Shown: positions 1 through 10,052, counted from the stretch's first letter. The stretch: DNA of 64,000 bases from Ruminococcus flavefaciens ND2009 (GCF_000621785.1 NZ_JHXI01000016.1:1-64000); one strand, 5' to 3'. Numbers and translations: made by a program. Notes: a model not told the origin generated them from the sequence alone.

Positions 1-118
1 AAAAGTCTTTGGAAAAGGGGGTATGGGGGAAAGAACCTTTCCTCAGAAAGGTTTTTCCCCCATAATTACGCGTAAACTTCTATATAAGCACCGCCCTTAC
101 AGTCCGCCTTTTTTGCTT
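1..118 (+). repeat. Dispersed intergenic repeat, copy A
   Basis: This segment shares several blocks with the reverse complement of 28692-28866: the opening AAGTCTTTGGAAAAGGGG, the hairpin AACCTTTCctcaGAAAGGTT followed by T and C runs, and a final block TTCTATATnAG...GCCCTTA..G.C.GCC ending in a T run. The final block also matches 29020-29065. The element lies about ten bases beyond the stop codon of the leftward ATPase gene. All three copies have the same orientation relative to the gene they follow. Its left boundary may lie outside the window. Confidence 0.7.
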
Positions 119-127
119 ATTAATGCA

Positions 128-2212
128 TTAATCCTTTTCACCGGTGTCGAGGTCTGTCATGCTTTTCATTCCTATGGCAAGGGTAGAGGCGTTGTGCAGC
201 AGTGCCGATACCGCAGGAGAAAGTATACCCAGAGCTCCCAGAACTATCAGCCCTGCGTTGAAGCTGATGATAGTACGGTAGTTCCATGCGATACGCTTCA
301 TGAGAGCGTCGCTGTACCGCTTCAGCTCCACAAGGGAGTAAAGGTCCTCGGCGGAAATGGTTATATCCGCTATCTCACGGGCTATGGCAGCTCCGGTGCT
401 GATGGCTATGCCTGCATCGGCTTCGCTGAGGGCAGGGGAGTCGTTGACACCGTCGCCTATCATGATGACCTTTCTGCCTGCTTCATGCTCGCTGCGTATG
501 AAGGCAGCCTTGTCCTCGGGGAGCACCTCGGAATGGTACTCGTCCACGCCTACCTTTTCGGCAACAGCCCTTGCGGTGCGCTCGTTGTCGCCTGTCATCA
601 TGACTACTCTGGAAAGCCCTGCCCTGTGGAGCTGCTCCACTACCTGTGAAGCCTCCTTGCGGAGGGGGTCCTCTATACATATTACAGCCGCTATCTCACC
701 TGCAATAGCGAGATACAGGTGTGAATACTGTTTGGGAAGGTGCCTGAATACCCTCTCATCGGGGATAAGGCACTTTTCGTCCTCGACTACGAAATGATAG
801 CTTCCTATGAGGACTCTTTCGCCGTCAACAGAGCTTGATATGCCGTGTGCCACAACGTATTCCACCTTTGAGTGTCGTTCCTCGTGGAGAAGTCCGCGCT
901 CCTCAGCCTCCTTCACTACCGCATTTGCGATGGAGTGAGGGTAGTGCTCCTCAAGGCAGGCTGCCAGCCGCAGCATCTCAGCCTCGTCTCTGCCGCCGAA
1001 GGTTATGACCTCAGCCACCCTCGGTGAGGAGTAGGTAAGAGTTCCCGTCTTGTCGAAAACTATTGTATCCGCCTCGGAGACAGCCTCAAGGAAGCGTCCG
1101 CCCTTGACGGTTATGCCTGCCCTGCTGCACTCCCTCATTGCTGAGAGCACGGATATGGGCATTGCCAGCTTCAGTGCGCAGGAGAAGTCCACCATGAGTA
1201 TGGACACCGCCCTTGTGACATTTCTCGTCAGCAGCCAGGTGAGGATAGTTCCTCCCAGGCTCCAGGGCACCAGCTTATCCGCAAGATGTGCAGCTTTGTT
1301 CTCAGCTGTGGATTTCAGCTTCTCCGACTCCTCTATCATCTTCACGATACGGTCATACCGTCCGCCTCCTGCTATGCTCTCAACGCAGACAGTACACTCG
1401 CCGTCTTCAACGACTGTTCCAGCGTAGACGTAGGAGCCCTCGCTCTTGTGGACGGGTACGGATTCTCCCGTCATTGAAGCCTGGTTCACCATGGCGTCGC
1501 CTGCGGTGACTTTGCCGTCAAGGGGTATCATGGAGCCTGTGCGGACGATGACCATGTCGCCCCTGCGTACCTCGGACACCGGCACAAGCACTTCCTGCCC
1601 CTCGGAGGTCTTCAGCCAGACCTGCTCAACTCCCAGGGACATGGTCCGCGCAAGGTCGTCTACTGAGCGCTTGTGTGTCCACTCGTCAAGAATGTCGCCC
1701 ACCTTCAGCAGGAACATTACAGAGCCAGCGGTGTTGTAGTCTCCCCTCAGCAGTGAAACTCCTATTGCTGTGGCGTCAAGGACAGCCACCTCTATCTTTC
1801 CGTGAAGCAGGCATTTTATGCCCCTTGCTATGTACTTTACGGCTCTTATGAAGGAGATTATCCTTCTTATGGGTGCAGGAAGCAGCAGCTTGTGCAGGAG
1901 CCTGTGTGTTACTGCGGAGACCAGCTTCTCCTCGTATTCGCGGTTAAGCTCTCTGCCGGTATGCTCGGGGACAAGCTCCGCCGCCCTTTCGGCATCAAGA
2001 GACAGCTCCGAAAGAGCCTTTATGACAGCCCCTCTGTGACATTCATAGCTGATAATAATATCACAGGTCCTGTCAAAGACCTTCACGTTCCTGACGCCGC
2101 TGAGGGCGGCAAGGCTGTATTCGGCTATATCAGCCTGTCTGAGCGTCATTCTGCTCCGACAGATATGCACCCTGATACGTCCCTTTGATTCATGCAGTAC
2201 AGTGCATTTCAT
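128..2212 (-). CDS. P1B-type heavy-metal-translocating ATPase
   Basis: This is an integral membrane metal-transporting P-type ATPase of about 694 residues. It shows the phosphorylation motif DKTGTLT near residue 387, the hinge motif GDGVND near residue 590, an actuator-type TGES, and the HP dipeptide (YPHS) of the P1B nucleotide-binding domain. The N-terminal 80 residues resemble an HMA fold but have no CxxC. The membrane metal-site motif, usually CPC, reads SCALKLAMP here, so the transported ion cannot be assigned by the usual rule. I chose the ATG at 2212 because GGAGG lies just upstream; the longer reading frame has 17 extra codons and no good ribosome binding site. The DUF6110-like gene ends 47 bases upstream on the same strand, which suggests an operon. 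Confidence 0.9.
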   Translation of the reverse strand: MKCTVLHESKGRIRVHICRSRMTLRQADIAEYSLAALSGVRNVKVFDRTCDIIISYECHRGAVIKALSELSLDAERAAELVPEHTGRELNREYEEKLVSAVTHRLLHKLLLPAPIRRIISFIRAVKYIARGIKCLLHGKIEVAVLDATAIGVSLLRGDYNTAGSVMFLLKVGDILDEWTHKRSVDDLARTMSLGVEQVWLKTSEGQEVLVPVSEVRRGDMVIVRTGSMIPLDGKVTAGDAMVNQASMTGESVPVHKSEGSYVYAGTVVEDGECTVCVESIAGGGRYDRIVKMIEESEKLKSTAENKAAHLADKLVPWSLGGTILTWLLTRNVTRAVSILMVDFSCALKLAMPISVLSAMRECSRAGITVKGGRFLEAVSEADTIVFDKTGTLTYSSPRVAEVITFGGRDEAEMLRLAACLEEHYPHSIANAVVKEAEERGLLHEERHSKVEYVVAHGISSSVDGERVLIGSYHFVVEDEKCLIPDERVFRHLPKQYSHLYLAIAGEIAAVICIEDPLRKEASQVVEQLHRAGLSRVVMMTGDNERTARAVAEKVGVDEYHSEVLPEDKAAFIRSEHEAGRKVIMIGDGVNDSPALSEADAGIAISTGAAIAREIADITISAEDLYSLVELKRYSDALMKRIAWNYRTIISFNAGLIVLGALGILSPAVSALLHNASTLAIGMKSMTDLDTGEKD

Positions 2213-2259
2213 ATCTATTCCTCCGTCCTTATACAGAAACAGACCGCCTTGGCGGTCTG

Positions 2260-2571
2260 TCATTCCTTACAGCTCCTCAGCTGCGTCCCCGGTTTTTTCT
2301 CAGCTTCCTCGCAAGCGTCCTCAATGAGGGCTGCTTCCTCCTCCGCAGCACGCTTTTCGTTTATCTCCTTAGCGTCTGCAAGGATATCGTCGCAGTTCTC
2401 ACGGACTGTGGTAACAGTTTCCATTACGCTTTCCTTAGCGCGGAGTACAGCCGCAGTTGCATTGGTGTAGCACTTCTTGGCGTCCTTGCTGGATAATACC
2501 TTGACACCTGCTGTTCCGAAGAGCACACCGCCTGCAAACAGACCGAGCTTTGACCATGATATACCTGCCAT
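2260..2571 (-). CDS. DUF6110-like small membrane-associated protein
   Basis: This is a protein of about 103 residues. It has an N-terminal glycine-rich hydrophobic segment (residues about 6-25, containing GGVLFGTAGVKVL), then a charged alpha-helical region rich in Ala, Glu and Lys. It resembles small proteins (DUF6110 type) that sit beside P-type metal ATPases in gut Clostridia; the family name is from memory. The ATG at 2571 has GAGGTG six bases upstream and is preferred to the GTG at 2580. The gene lies directly upstream of the ATPase, so a role as an accessory or regulatory subunit is plausible but is inference. Confidence 0.65.
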   Translation of the reverse strand: MAGISWSKLGLFAGGVLFGTAGVKVLSSKDAKKCYTNATAAVLRAKESVMETVTTVRENCDDILADAKEINEKRAAEEEAALIEDACEEAEKKPGTQLRSCKE

Positions 2572-2708
2572 CAATATCACCTCGAATTATTGGTATCGGT
2601 AAGGACTTTTTCCGCCCTTCCATGATTTAATTCTACAACATCTGAGGGCTTTCTTTCCGCTCCGAACAGTTGAAAAAGTTATACCGCCCTATCCGCGCAG
2701 ATCCCCGA

Positions 2709-3593
2709 TTATACGGGAGCCGCAGCGGTTTTTGCTGCGAAATGCTCCATTCGGACACCTGCGTATTTCCTGTAATCACGGGGACTTCTTCCCATGACAT
2801 CGCGGAACGCCTTTGCGAACTTGCTGCCGTTGTCATAGCCGCAGTCCACAGCTATATCAAGTATGTTCCTGTCGGTGGTGCGGAGGAGCTCTGCGGCGGC
2901 ATACATCTTCTGACGCCTCAGATAGGCGTACAGCGAGCAGCCGTAGACCATGCGAAAGCAGTACTTCAGCTTGGTCTGTGAGACTCTCATCATATCCGCC
3001 AGCTGAGCAATGGTGTAGTGCTCGTTTATATTTGAGCAGGCGAAGGTGCAGACCTTATCCGCCACCTTCATCTGTTCGTCGGTGATGCTGTGCTCCCTTG
3101 CCTGAGAGGTCTCCATATCAATGTCACCCAGAGCCATGAGCAGCTCTACAGCCTTTATCCTCATGAGACCTGCGGAAGCTTTTTCCCGCAGGTCCCACAG
3201 CTCCTTGAATATATGTACAGCGATGTCGGGGGTACCGTTCACGTACAGTGCTCCCCTCAGCCTTTCTGCCAGCAGGGCAGGTACTCTCTCCGCACCGTCA
3301 AGGAGCTGTGAAAGCTCCTTCATGTCCCCATTCATATCCGCCAGCAGAGTAACTCCGCTGTATTGTCCCGTGGGGTATCTTGCTCCCGTATCGCCGGGGC
3401 TGCACCTGCGCATCATGTATTCATCTGCGGATAGATAATAGCAGTGCTGTGACCTGCGGTATTCGCTCCTGCCGCCGCAGCAGAAGCTGACCTCCAGGAG
3501 ATCCCCTGTCACAGGCGGTGAAGCTGCGCCGCCAATGCTGAAAATATCATGATAAATGAGACTTATTCCCGAAAACAGCTTGTATACGGTCAT
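2709..3593 (-). CDS. AraC-family transcriptional regulator
   Basis: This is a protein of 294 residues. The last 100 carry the double helix-turn-helix of the AraC/XylS family: IAQLADMMRVSQTKLKYCF, then ILDIAVDCGYDNGSKFAKAF and the closing GRSPRDYRK. The N-terminal 170 residues are a less conserved sensing domain with several Cys and His residues whose ligand I cannot name. The gene starts 40 bases after the methyltransferase gene on the same strand and probably shares its transcript, so it may control its own operon. The domain call is firm; the target is unknown. Confidence 0.88.
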   Translation of the reverse strand: MTVYKLFSGISLIYHDIFSIGGAASPPVTGDLLEVSFCCGGRSEYRRSQHCYYLSADEYMMRRCSPGDTGARYPTGQYSGVTLLADMNGDMKELSQLLDGAERVPALLAERLRGALYVNGTPDIAVHIFKELWDLREKASAGLMRIKAVELLMALGDIDMETSQAREHSITDEQMKVADKVCTFACSNINEHYTIAQLADMMRVSQTKLKYCFRMVYGCSLYAYLRRQKMYAAAELLRTTDRNILDIAVDCGYDNGSKFAKAFRDVMGRSPRDYRKYAGVRMEHFAAKTAAAPV

Positions 3594-3632
3594 TGCTCCC
3601 CGCCTCCTTTCTGTATGTCCATATCGGAGCCG

Positions 3633-4424
3633 TTATTTCTTTCCGATGAGGAGCTTTGAGCCGCCAAGCCCCAGAGTTGCAGCCTCAAAGCCCGTCATGA
3701 ATGTGCCGTCGGTGGTGTCGATGAGCTCGACGTACTCATAGCCCTCGCTGCGGAGCTCCTCTGCAAAGCGCTCCATATCGCCGTATCTTGAATTTGACAT
3801 AATGTCATGTATAGCGAAGGTGCCGCCCTTTTTCAGTACGCGCAGTGTTTCCCTGAGAAGCTGCTGCTTGTCCGCACCTGTAATGTTGTGGTAAACGTAG
3901 TTGCTGGTCACAGCGTCAAAGCACTCGTCGGGAAAGTCAAGGGAAGTAGCGTCCCCCTGATAGAACTCCGTGTTGCTGACGCACTCGGCGTCGGCGTTGT
4001 CCTCGCAGAGCTGCTGATTGAAGGAGGCATACTCCTTGCCCCAGCGGTCAATGCCTATCATTCTGCCCTGAGGGTTGCGCTTTGCGCAGGCAATGGTGAG
4101 AGCACCGCTTCCGCAGCCAATATCAAGCCCCACACCTCCCTCGGGAAGGTCTATGTACTTTGCAGTTCCTTCAACTATCTGCTTTGACAGCTTTCTTGAG
4201 CCGTTATATGAGAACTTGCCGTGGGCATAAATGCTCCAGGCAGCCATAGCTCCGCATACGGCAGTGCCTGTACCGAGGGCTCCCGTGACCACTGTCCTGG
4301 CAGTGGGAGAGAGCTTGTCCCCGCAAATGACCGCAGCCGCGGTTCCTGCCGCAAGAAGAACAGTTCCCGCAGTCAGAGCCGCCACCATGCCGTTTGGCAC
4401 CCAGTTTTTATATTCAGCTTCCAT
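3633..4424 (-). CDS. Membrane-anchored class I SAM methyltransferase
   Basis: This is a protein of 263 residues. Two hydrophobic segments near residues 12-33 and 40-65 are followed by a Rossmann-type methyltransferase domain. Motif I is GLDIGCGSGAL (residues about 99-109), with the acidic residue of motif II in MIGIDRWG and a motif IV-like FDAVTSNYVYHN. The C-terminal half fits SAM-dependent methyltransferases of the Methyltransf_11/25 type, whose substrates range from lipids to small molecules. The membrane segments suggest a lipid or membrane-linked substrate, but this is inference. GGAGG precedes the ATG. The gene is first in a two-gene unit with the AraC regulator. Confidence 0.85.
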   Translation of the reverse strand: MEAEYKNWVPNGMVAALTAGTVLLAAGTAAAVICGDKLSPTARTVVTGALGTGTAVCGAMAAWSIYAHGKFSYNGSRKLSKQIVEGTAKYIDLPEGGVGLDIGCGSGALTIACAKRNPQGRMIGIDRWGKEYASFNQQLCEDNADAECVSNTEFYQGDATSLDFPDECFDAVTSNYVYHNITGADKQQLLRETLRVLKKGGTFAIHDIMSNSRYGDMERFAEELRSEGYEYVELIDTTDGTFMTGFEAATLGLGGSKLLIGKK

Positions 4425-4485
4425 CTCTTTTCCTCCGTTTATAGATTTTGCATAAATTTGTCGCTCATAAATATATTTGTATTAG

Positions 4486-4498
4486 CTAACATAGTTAG
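4486..4498. promoter_or_regulatory. Inverted repeat CTAAC-N3-GTTAG in methyltransferase leader
   Basis: A perfect 5-base inverted repeat, CTAACATAGTTAG, lies 20 bases after the -10 hexamer of the methyltransferase promoter. It uses the same half-site letters as the GTTAG-N6-CTAAC operators elsewhere, but in the opposite arrangement and with a shorter spacer. It may bind a different regulator or be coincidental. Confidence 0.35.
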
Positions 4499-4517
4499 AT
4501 AAAGCAAACACAATATT

Positions 4518-4546
4518 ATTATATCACTTTATTCTCCATAATTCAA
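4518..4546 (-). promoter_or_regulatory. Sigma70-type promoter for methyltransferase/araC unit
   Basis: On the minus strand, TTGAAT (4541-4546) and TATAAT (4518-4523) are separated by exactly 17 bases. This lies about 95 bases upstream of the methyltransferase start. Confidence 0.6.
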
Positions 4547-4583
4547 GAGGGTAGCCCGGGGAAACACAGTTTTCAGACAAAAA

Positions 4584-4620
4584 ACAGTCCCCGAAGCATA
4601 TGGGACGCTTCGGGGACTGT
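4584..4620 (-). terminator. Rho-independent terminator of eno
   Basis: A perfect 14-bp stem (arms 4584-4597 and 4607-4620) with a 9-base loop is followed on the minus strand by a run of six T. It starts 28 bases after the eno stop codon. Confidence 0.92.
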
Positions 4621-4647
4621 TTCCTTTAGGGGAGGTGTATCATGAAT

Positions 4648-6089
<1,442 letters not shown>

Positions 6090-6105
6090 GTTAGCTATCG
6101 CTAAC
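6090..6105. promoter_or_regulatory. GTTAG-N6-CTAAC operator at eno promoter
   Basis: The 16-base site GTTAGCTATCGCTAAC has perfect 6-base inverted half-sites. It begins 7 bases after the -10 hexamer of the eno promoter, so it covers the predicted transcription start. The same spacing occurs at the flavodoxin operon promoter. Confidence 0.65.
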
Positions 6106-6112
6106 GAATTTT

Positions 6113-6141
6113 ATTCTAACATTATTTTTTACAGTTGTCAA
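6113..6141 (-). promoter_or_regulatory. eno promoter
   Basis: On the minus strand, TTGACA (6136-6141) and TAGAAT (6113-6118) are separated by 17 bases. Confidence 0.7.
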
Positions 6142-6295
6142 TGAAGTAACCACTAATTTATGATTTTTGTGAATAATCACATCTCTGTTCTGACCACGGA
6201 AAAAAATTGTAGAAAGATATTACAAACAAAAGGCTCCTTATATGGTTGAAAGTTGCACTGTGCTAACATAGGCAAATATGCGTAGATATTACATC

Positions 6296-6324
6296 TTGTA
6301 AAATTTATGTTAGTGTGATATAAT
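6296..6324 (+). promoter_or_regulatory. Promoter of first ABC/FtsX operon
   Basis: TTGTAA (6296-6301) and TATAAT (6319-6324) are 17 bases apart, 65 bases upstream of the ATPase start. An 8-base inverted repeat, CTAACATA at 6263-6270 and TATGTTAG at 6306-6313, brackets the -35 region. It uses the same half-site letters as the operators elsewhere but with a 35-base gap. Confidence 0.6.
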
Positions 6325-6388
6325 ATTAATGTTCGCGGTGCTGACTGCTTTTCCGCGGACAAAAAAGGGATATTAGGAGGATATAATT

Positions 6389-7090
6389 ATGACAGCAGTT
6401 GAATTCAAGGACGTAGTCAAGACCTACGGCAAAGGCGAGGGTATGCAGGTAGCTGTGGACCATGTGAGCTTTACCATTGAAAAAGGAGAGTTCGTGGTCA
6501 TTCTGGGACAGTCCGGTGCGGGAAAGTCCACTGTGCTGAATATGCTCGGCGGCATGGACGTACCTACGGAGGGAAAGGTCATCGTGGACGGCAATGAGAT
6601 CTCGTCATATAACGACAACAAGCTCTCGGAGTACCGCGCTGAGACCATAGGGTTTATATTCCAGTTCTACAACCTTCTCCCGTCCCTGACGGCTTACGAG
6701 AACGTGGCTCTGGTAAAGGACATCAAGAAGGACGCTCTCAGTCCCGATGAGATGCTTGAGAGAGTGGGGCTGGGAGACCAGAAGCACAAGTTCCCCACAC
6801 AGATGTCGGGCGGTCAGCAGCAGAGAGTCTCCATCGCGAGGGCTCTTGCCAAGAACCCTAAGATAATACTGGGCGACGAGCCTACGGGAGCCCTTGATTC
6901 CGAGACGGGAAAGCTGGTCATCGACCTTCTTCAGAAGCTCTCCACAGAGAACGGTCATACCGTCATACTGGTAACACACAATGCGGACATTGCTAAATGC
7001 GCCAACAAGATAATACATATGCGCAACGGCAAGATAAAGTCCATAAAGACCAATGAAAGCCCCCTGTCCGTAAATGACATCGAGTGGTAA
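6389..7090 (+). CDS. ABC transporter ATP-binding protein (MacB/LolD type)
   Basis: This is a cytoplasmic ATPase subunit of 233 residues. It has Walker A GQSGAGKST (about 37-45), the Q-loop FIFQFYNLLPSLTAYENV, the ABC signature MSGGQQQRVSIARAL (about 138), Walker B IILGDEPTGALD and the switch His in LVTHNADIA. The FYNLLP and DEPTGALDS wording is typical of the MacB/LolD/FtsE-like class that partners FtsX-type permeases. The permease follows 22 bases later. These pairs move lipids, peptides or antibiotics, or act mechanically; the substrate here is unknown. AGGAGG lies upstream of the start. Confidence 0.93.
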   Translation: MTAVEFKDVVKTYGKGEGMQVAVDHVSFTIEKGEFVVILGQSGAGKSTVLNMLGGMDVPTEGKVIVDGNEISSYNDNKLSEYRAETIGFIFQFYNLLPSLTAYENVALVKDIKKDALSPDEMLERVGLGDQKHKFPTQMSGGQQQRVSIARALAKNPKIILGDEPTGALDSETGKLVIDLLQKLSTENGHTVILVTHNADIAKCANKIIHMRNGKIKSIKTNESPLSVNDIEW

Positions 7091-7112
7091 GACGAGAAAG
7101 GGGAAAGGATAA

Positions 7113-9407
7113 ATGCTCTGGAAGAAAATGCTCCGCGATATGCGGGCGAATTTTGCACAGTTCCTGTCAATACTCATACTGTCCATGGTTGCAATGTGGT
7201 GCTATACGGGATTTCAGGCAAATGTTATAGGCGGCAATGCCGCAAGGAAGGATTTTGAAAAGAATGCCAATTTTTCCGACGGCTGGATATACGGCTCAGG
7301 CTTCGGCACTGAGGAGGCTGACAGGGTAAAGGCTCTGGACAAGGTGAAGGACGTTCAGCTCAGGACAAAGATACTGGGCAAGGCGGACGAGAAGTACAAC
7401 ACCGCGGAGATGTACTGCATTTTTCAGGACAGCGCTTCCGTGACGGTGCCCTATACCATGAAGGGAGCGGACTATGACCCTGCCGACACTGAGGGCGTGT
7501 GGCTGTTTTACAGGTTCGCCGAGGCATGGGATCTGAACATCGGCGACAGGCTGACCGTTCATGTTCTCGGACAGGACATAGAGAAGGAGATAAAGGGACT
7601 TATCGCAACTCCCGAATATGAGTTCGTTTGCGCTTCCTCGGATACGGATACGGACTTCCATAACATCGGCTTTGTTTATCTGGCTCAGGAGGTGCTCCCC
7701 GAGGAGCTCCGCATAAACAATGAGATGATATTCACCTGTGAGGGTGACCCTCTCAAACTGGAGGACGATATTGCTTCCGCCCTTGATGACAACTACTCCT
7801 TCATCGGCGACCGCAGGAGCGTGGACGGCTATAACCGTCTCACCGACGAGCTGAAGCAGCATGACAGCTTCTCATACATATTCTCATTCGTGTTCGTTGC
7901 CATAGCTCTGCTGATAATCGTCACCACCATGAAGCGTATGATAGCTCAGCAGCGCACACAGATAGGCACCATGAACGCTCTCGGCATGAAGAAGCGGAAG
8001 ATAATGACCCATTACCTCAGCTACAGCTTCGTCATCTCTGCAATAGGCTGCGTCCTCGGCATGGTGCTGGGACTTTTCACCTTCGGAAAGCTCATGGTGG
8101 ATATGTTCAGTCAGTTCTATCAGGTGCCTGACTGGCGCCCCGGCTATGACTACAAGAGCATAATACTTGCGGCGGTGATAGTTTTCATCTGCACAGCGGC
8201 GGCGTATGTGAGCTGCAAGCAGATACTGAAAATACACCCCTCGGAGGCACTGAGACCTGCTGCCGCTCCCACGGCAAAGAAGTGTATTTTCGAGAAGCTG
8301 CCCTTCTGGAACAAGCTGGGCTTCAACTCAAGGTACAACCTCAGAGATGTTTCACGCTCAAAGATGAGAGCCTTCATGGGCATATTCGGCACCTGCATGG
8401 GCATGATGATAATGACCCTGGGACTGGGTGCCTACGATACCGTGGACTATGTGAAGAACTGGTATTTCAGCGATATACAGAACTATGAGGAGCAGGTGCT
8501 GTTCAAGGACTCCGCTTCCATAGAAGACGCAGAGGCGCTCCGCGGCGAGATCGACGGCGAGCTTATTGCCATGAATATGATCTCCGTGGCTGCTGACCCG
8601 CATCCCACCTCCGACGATATAATCAGCTGCACTCTTTCCGTGACCGAGGGCAAGGGACTTTTCCGCGTTTCCGATGTTGACCTTAATATCTGCCCCGTGG
8701 AGAAGGGCACTGTGGCTCTCACCATGAAGCAGGCAAGGAAGCTGGGACTGAAAAAAGGGGACAAGGTCTACTGGAAGACCGCAACGGGCGACAAGTGGAA
8801 CGAGAACACTATCGGTCTTATCTCCCGTCACCCCTCCGTAACGGGCATAACCATGCTTCGTGAGGACTATGAGGCGGCAGGCTTTGATTTTGCCCCTGCC
8901 ATGATGGTCTCCAAAAATGACTGTACCGCTGCTGAGGACAGGGACTACGTTTCCGCAGTCCACAGCATGACGGATCTTAAAGCTGCCTTCGACAAGAACA
9001 TGGAGGTCATGAACCTGCTGGTGTACTTCATGGTGGGCTTCTCGGCGCTTCTCATCATCATCGTGCTCTATAACTCGGGAAATCTCTCCTTCAACGAGCG
9101 CGAGAAGGAGTTTGCTACCCTCAAGGTGCTTGGCTTCAAGAGCAAGGCGGTGAGAAGGCTGCTGTCAACGCAGAACCTGTGGCTGTCGGTCATAGGCGTT
9201 ATCCTGGGCATCCCCCTCGGAAGGGCACCCCTTCAGGCGATGATGGACTCAAACGGCGATGCTATTGACTGGCCCTGCTATATAAGTCCCCTGACCTATG
9301 TCATAGCGGCGGCATTTGTAATGCTCATATCCGTGCTGGTGGGCTTCATGTTCTCAAGGCGCATAAAGCGCATAGACATGGTGGAAGTGCTCAAAGGCAT
9401 GGAATAA
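7113..9407 (+). CDS. FtsX-like ABC transporter permease (two FtsX domains)
   Basis: This membrane subunit has 764 residues. An N-terminal membrane helix (residues about 14-35) is followed by an extracytoplasmic region to about 250, and three helices around 250-390 form the first FtsX domain. A further helix around 430-450 and a second extracytoplasmic domain of about 180 residues precede the last three helices, from about 630 to the end. The sequence IIIVLYNSGNLSFNEREKEFATLKVLGF is characteristic of the FtsX domain before its cytoplasmic loop, as is the closing RRIKRIDMVEVLKGME. It pairs with the ATPase directly upstream, with ribosome binding site AAGGGGAAAGG. Confidence 0.9.
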   Translation: MLWKKMLRDMRANFAQFLSILILSMVAMWCYTGFQANVIGGNAARKDFEKNANFSDGWIYGSGFGTEEADRVKALDKVKDVQLRTKILGKADEKYNTAEMYCIFQDSASVTVPYTMKGADYDPADTEGVWLFYRFAEAWDLNIGDRLTVHVLGQDIEKEIKGLIATPEYEFVCASSDTDTDFHNIGFVYLAQEVLPEELRINNEMIFTCEGDPLKLEDDIASALDDNYSFIGDRRSVDGYNRLTDELKQHDSFSYIFSFVFVAIALLIIVTTMKRMIAQQRTQIGTMNALGMKKRKIMTHYLSYSFVISAIGCVLGMVLGLFTFGKLMVDMFSQFYQVPDWRPGYDYKSIILAAVIVFICTAAAYVSCKQILKIHPSEALRPAAAPTAKKCIFEKLPFWNKLGFNSRYNLRDVSRSKMRAFMGIFGTCMGMMIMTLGLGAYDTVDYVKNWYFSDIQNYEEQVLFKDSASIEDAEALRGEIDGELIAMNMISVAADPHPTSDDIISCTLSVTEGKGLFRVSDVDLNICPVEKGTVALTMKQARKLGLKKGDKVYWKTATGDKWNENTIGLISRHPSVTGITMLREDYEAAGFDFAPAMMVSKNDCTAAEDRDYVSAVHSMTDLKAAFDKNMEVMNLLVYFMVGFSALLIIIVLYNSGNLSFNEREKEFATLKVLGFKSKAVRRLLSTQNLWLSVIGVILGIPLGRAPLQAMMDSNGDAIDWPCYISPLTYVIAAAFVMLISVLVGFMFSRRIKRIDMVEVLKGME

Positions 9408-9424
9408 AACCGGGTATACAGAAG

Positions 9425-9446
9425 CGGCTCTTTCGGGAGCCGTTTC
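9425..9446 (+). terminator. Weak hairpin terminator after permease
   Basis: The stem CGGCTC/GAGCCG (9425-9430 and 9437-9442) is followed by TTTCCTCT, shortly after the permease stop codon. Confidence 0.5.
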
Positions 9447-9630
9447 CTCTTATATAGCCGAAAACGGTCTGTGTGTCTGTGGCGGATACAGCTGCGTAAC
9501 GATTGCACAGGGGCAACTCCGGAATGAAAAGGGGCAGTAAAAATCTGTGCAAAAGATACAGTTTCACCGCCGTGTCAACGGGGTGCATGATAATGTTTTA
9601 CAAAACTAACATCAGACCCGTATAACTGCC
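9447..9630. other. Intergenic stretch without a recognised gene
   Basis: There is no convincing reading frame, tRNA or repeat between the terminator and the next promoter. Short frames on both strands lack ribosome binding sites. Confidence 0.5.
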
Positions 9631-9659
9631 TTGACAAATGTTAAACTGAATGATATAAT
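9631..9659 (+). promoter_or_regulatory. Consensus promoter of the flavodoxin/FMN operon
   Basis: TTGACA (9631-9636) and TATAAT (9654-9659) are separated by exactly 17 bases: a full sigma70/SigA consensus. Confidence 0.85.
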
Positions 9660-9666
9660 TCTATTC

Positions 9667-9684
9667 GGTTAGAAACAACTAACC
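9667..9684. promoter_or_regulatory. GGTTAG-N6-CTAACC operator
   Basis: GGTTAGAAACAACTAACC is a perfect 6-base inverted repeat with a 6-base spacer, starting 7 bases after the -10 hexamer. It would overlap the transcription start, a classic repressor position. The same motif recurs at the feo genes and at the second ABC operon. Confidence 0.75.
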
Positions 9685-9773
9685 TATTATATAAAGCTAT
9701 GCGGAGTTCATCTCCGTATATTTTATCAAGATATGTTAGATTTACATAACATTCCATTAACAAGGAGGGACCC

Positions 9774-10052
9774 ATGAGTATTGTGATCGTAGGCGGCAAT
9801 GACCGTATGGCGACAAGGTATCAGGACATATGCAAATCGTTCCACATCAAATCCAAAGTATTTACTCAGATGCCTGCGGATTTCGAGAATAAGATCGGCT
9901 TTCCCGACCTGATGGTAGTATTTACCGGTACCTGTTCTCACAAAATGCTCAGCGGCGTTAAGAAGCGCTCAGAAAAACACGGGATCCCTGTGGAGCACAT
10001 TCACAGTTCCAGTGTGAGCGCGCTGAAACAGCTGCTTACCAATTACGCGTAG
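9774..10052 (+). CDS. DUF2325 domain protein
   Basis: This is a small cytosolic protein of 92 residues. It opens with SIVIVGGNDRMATRYQDICK, the hallmark of DUF2325, and later has VFTGTCSHKM and IPVEHIHSSSVSALK. The family has an alpha/beta nucleotide-binding-like fold with conserved Cys and His residues and no settled function; it often appears near iron or redox genes. AAGGAGG precedes the ATG. It is the first gene of the operon behind the GGTTAG-N6-CTAACC promoter. Confidence 0.85.
   Translation: MSIVIVGGNDRMATRYQDICKSFHIKSKVFTQMPADFENKIGFPDLMVVFTGTCSHKMLSGVKKRSEKHGIPVEHIHSSSVSALKQLLTNYA

Noticed and set aside
23..649. Plus-strand frame at the left edge
   Set aside because: Antisense to the P-type ATPase, with no domain and the first part inside a repeat.
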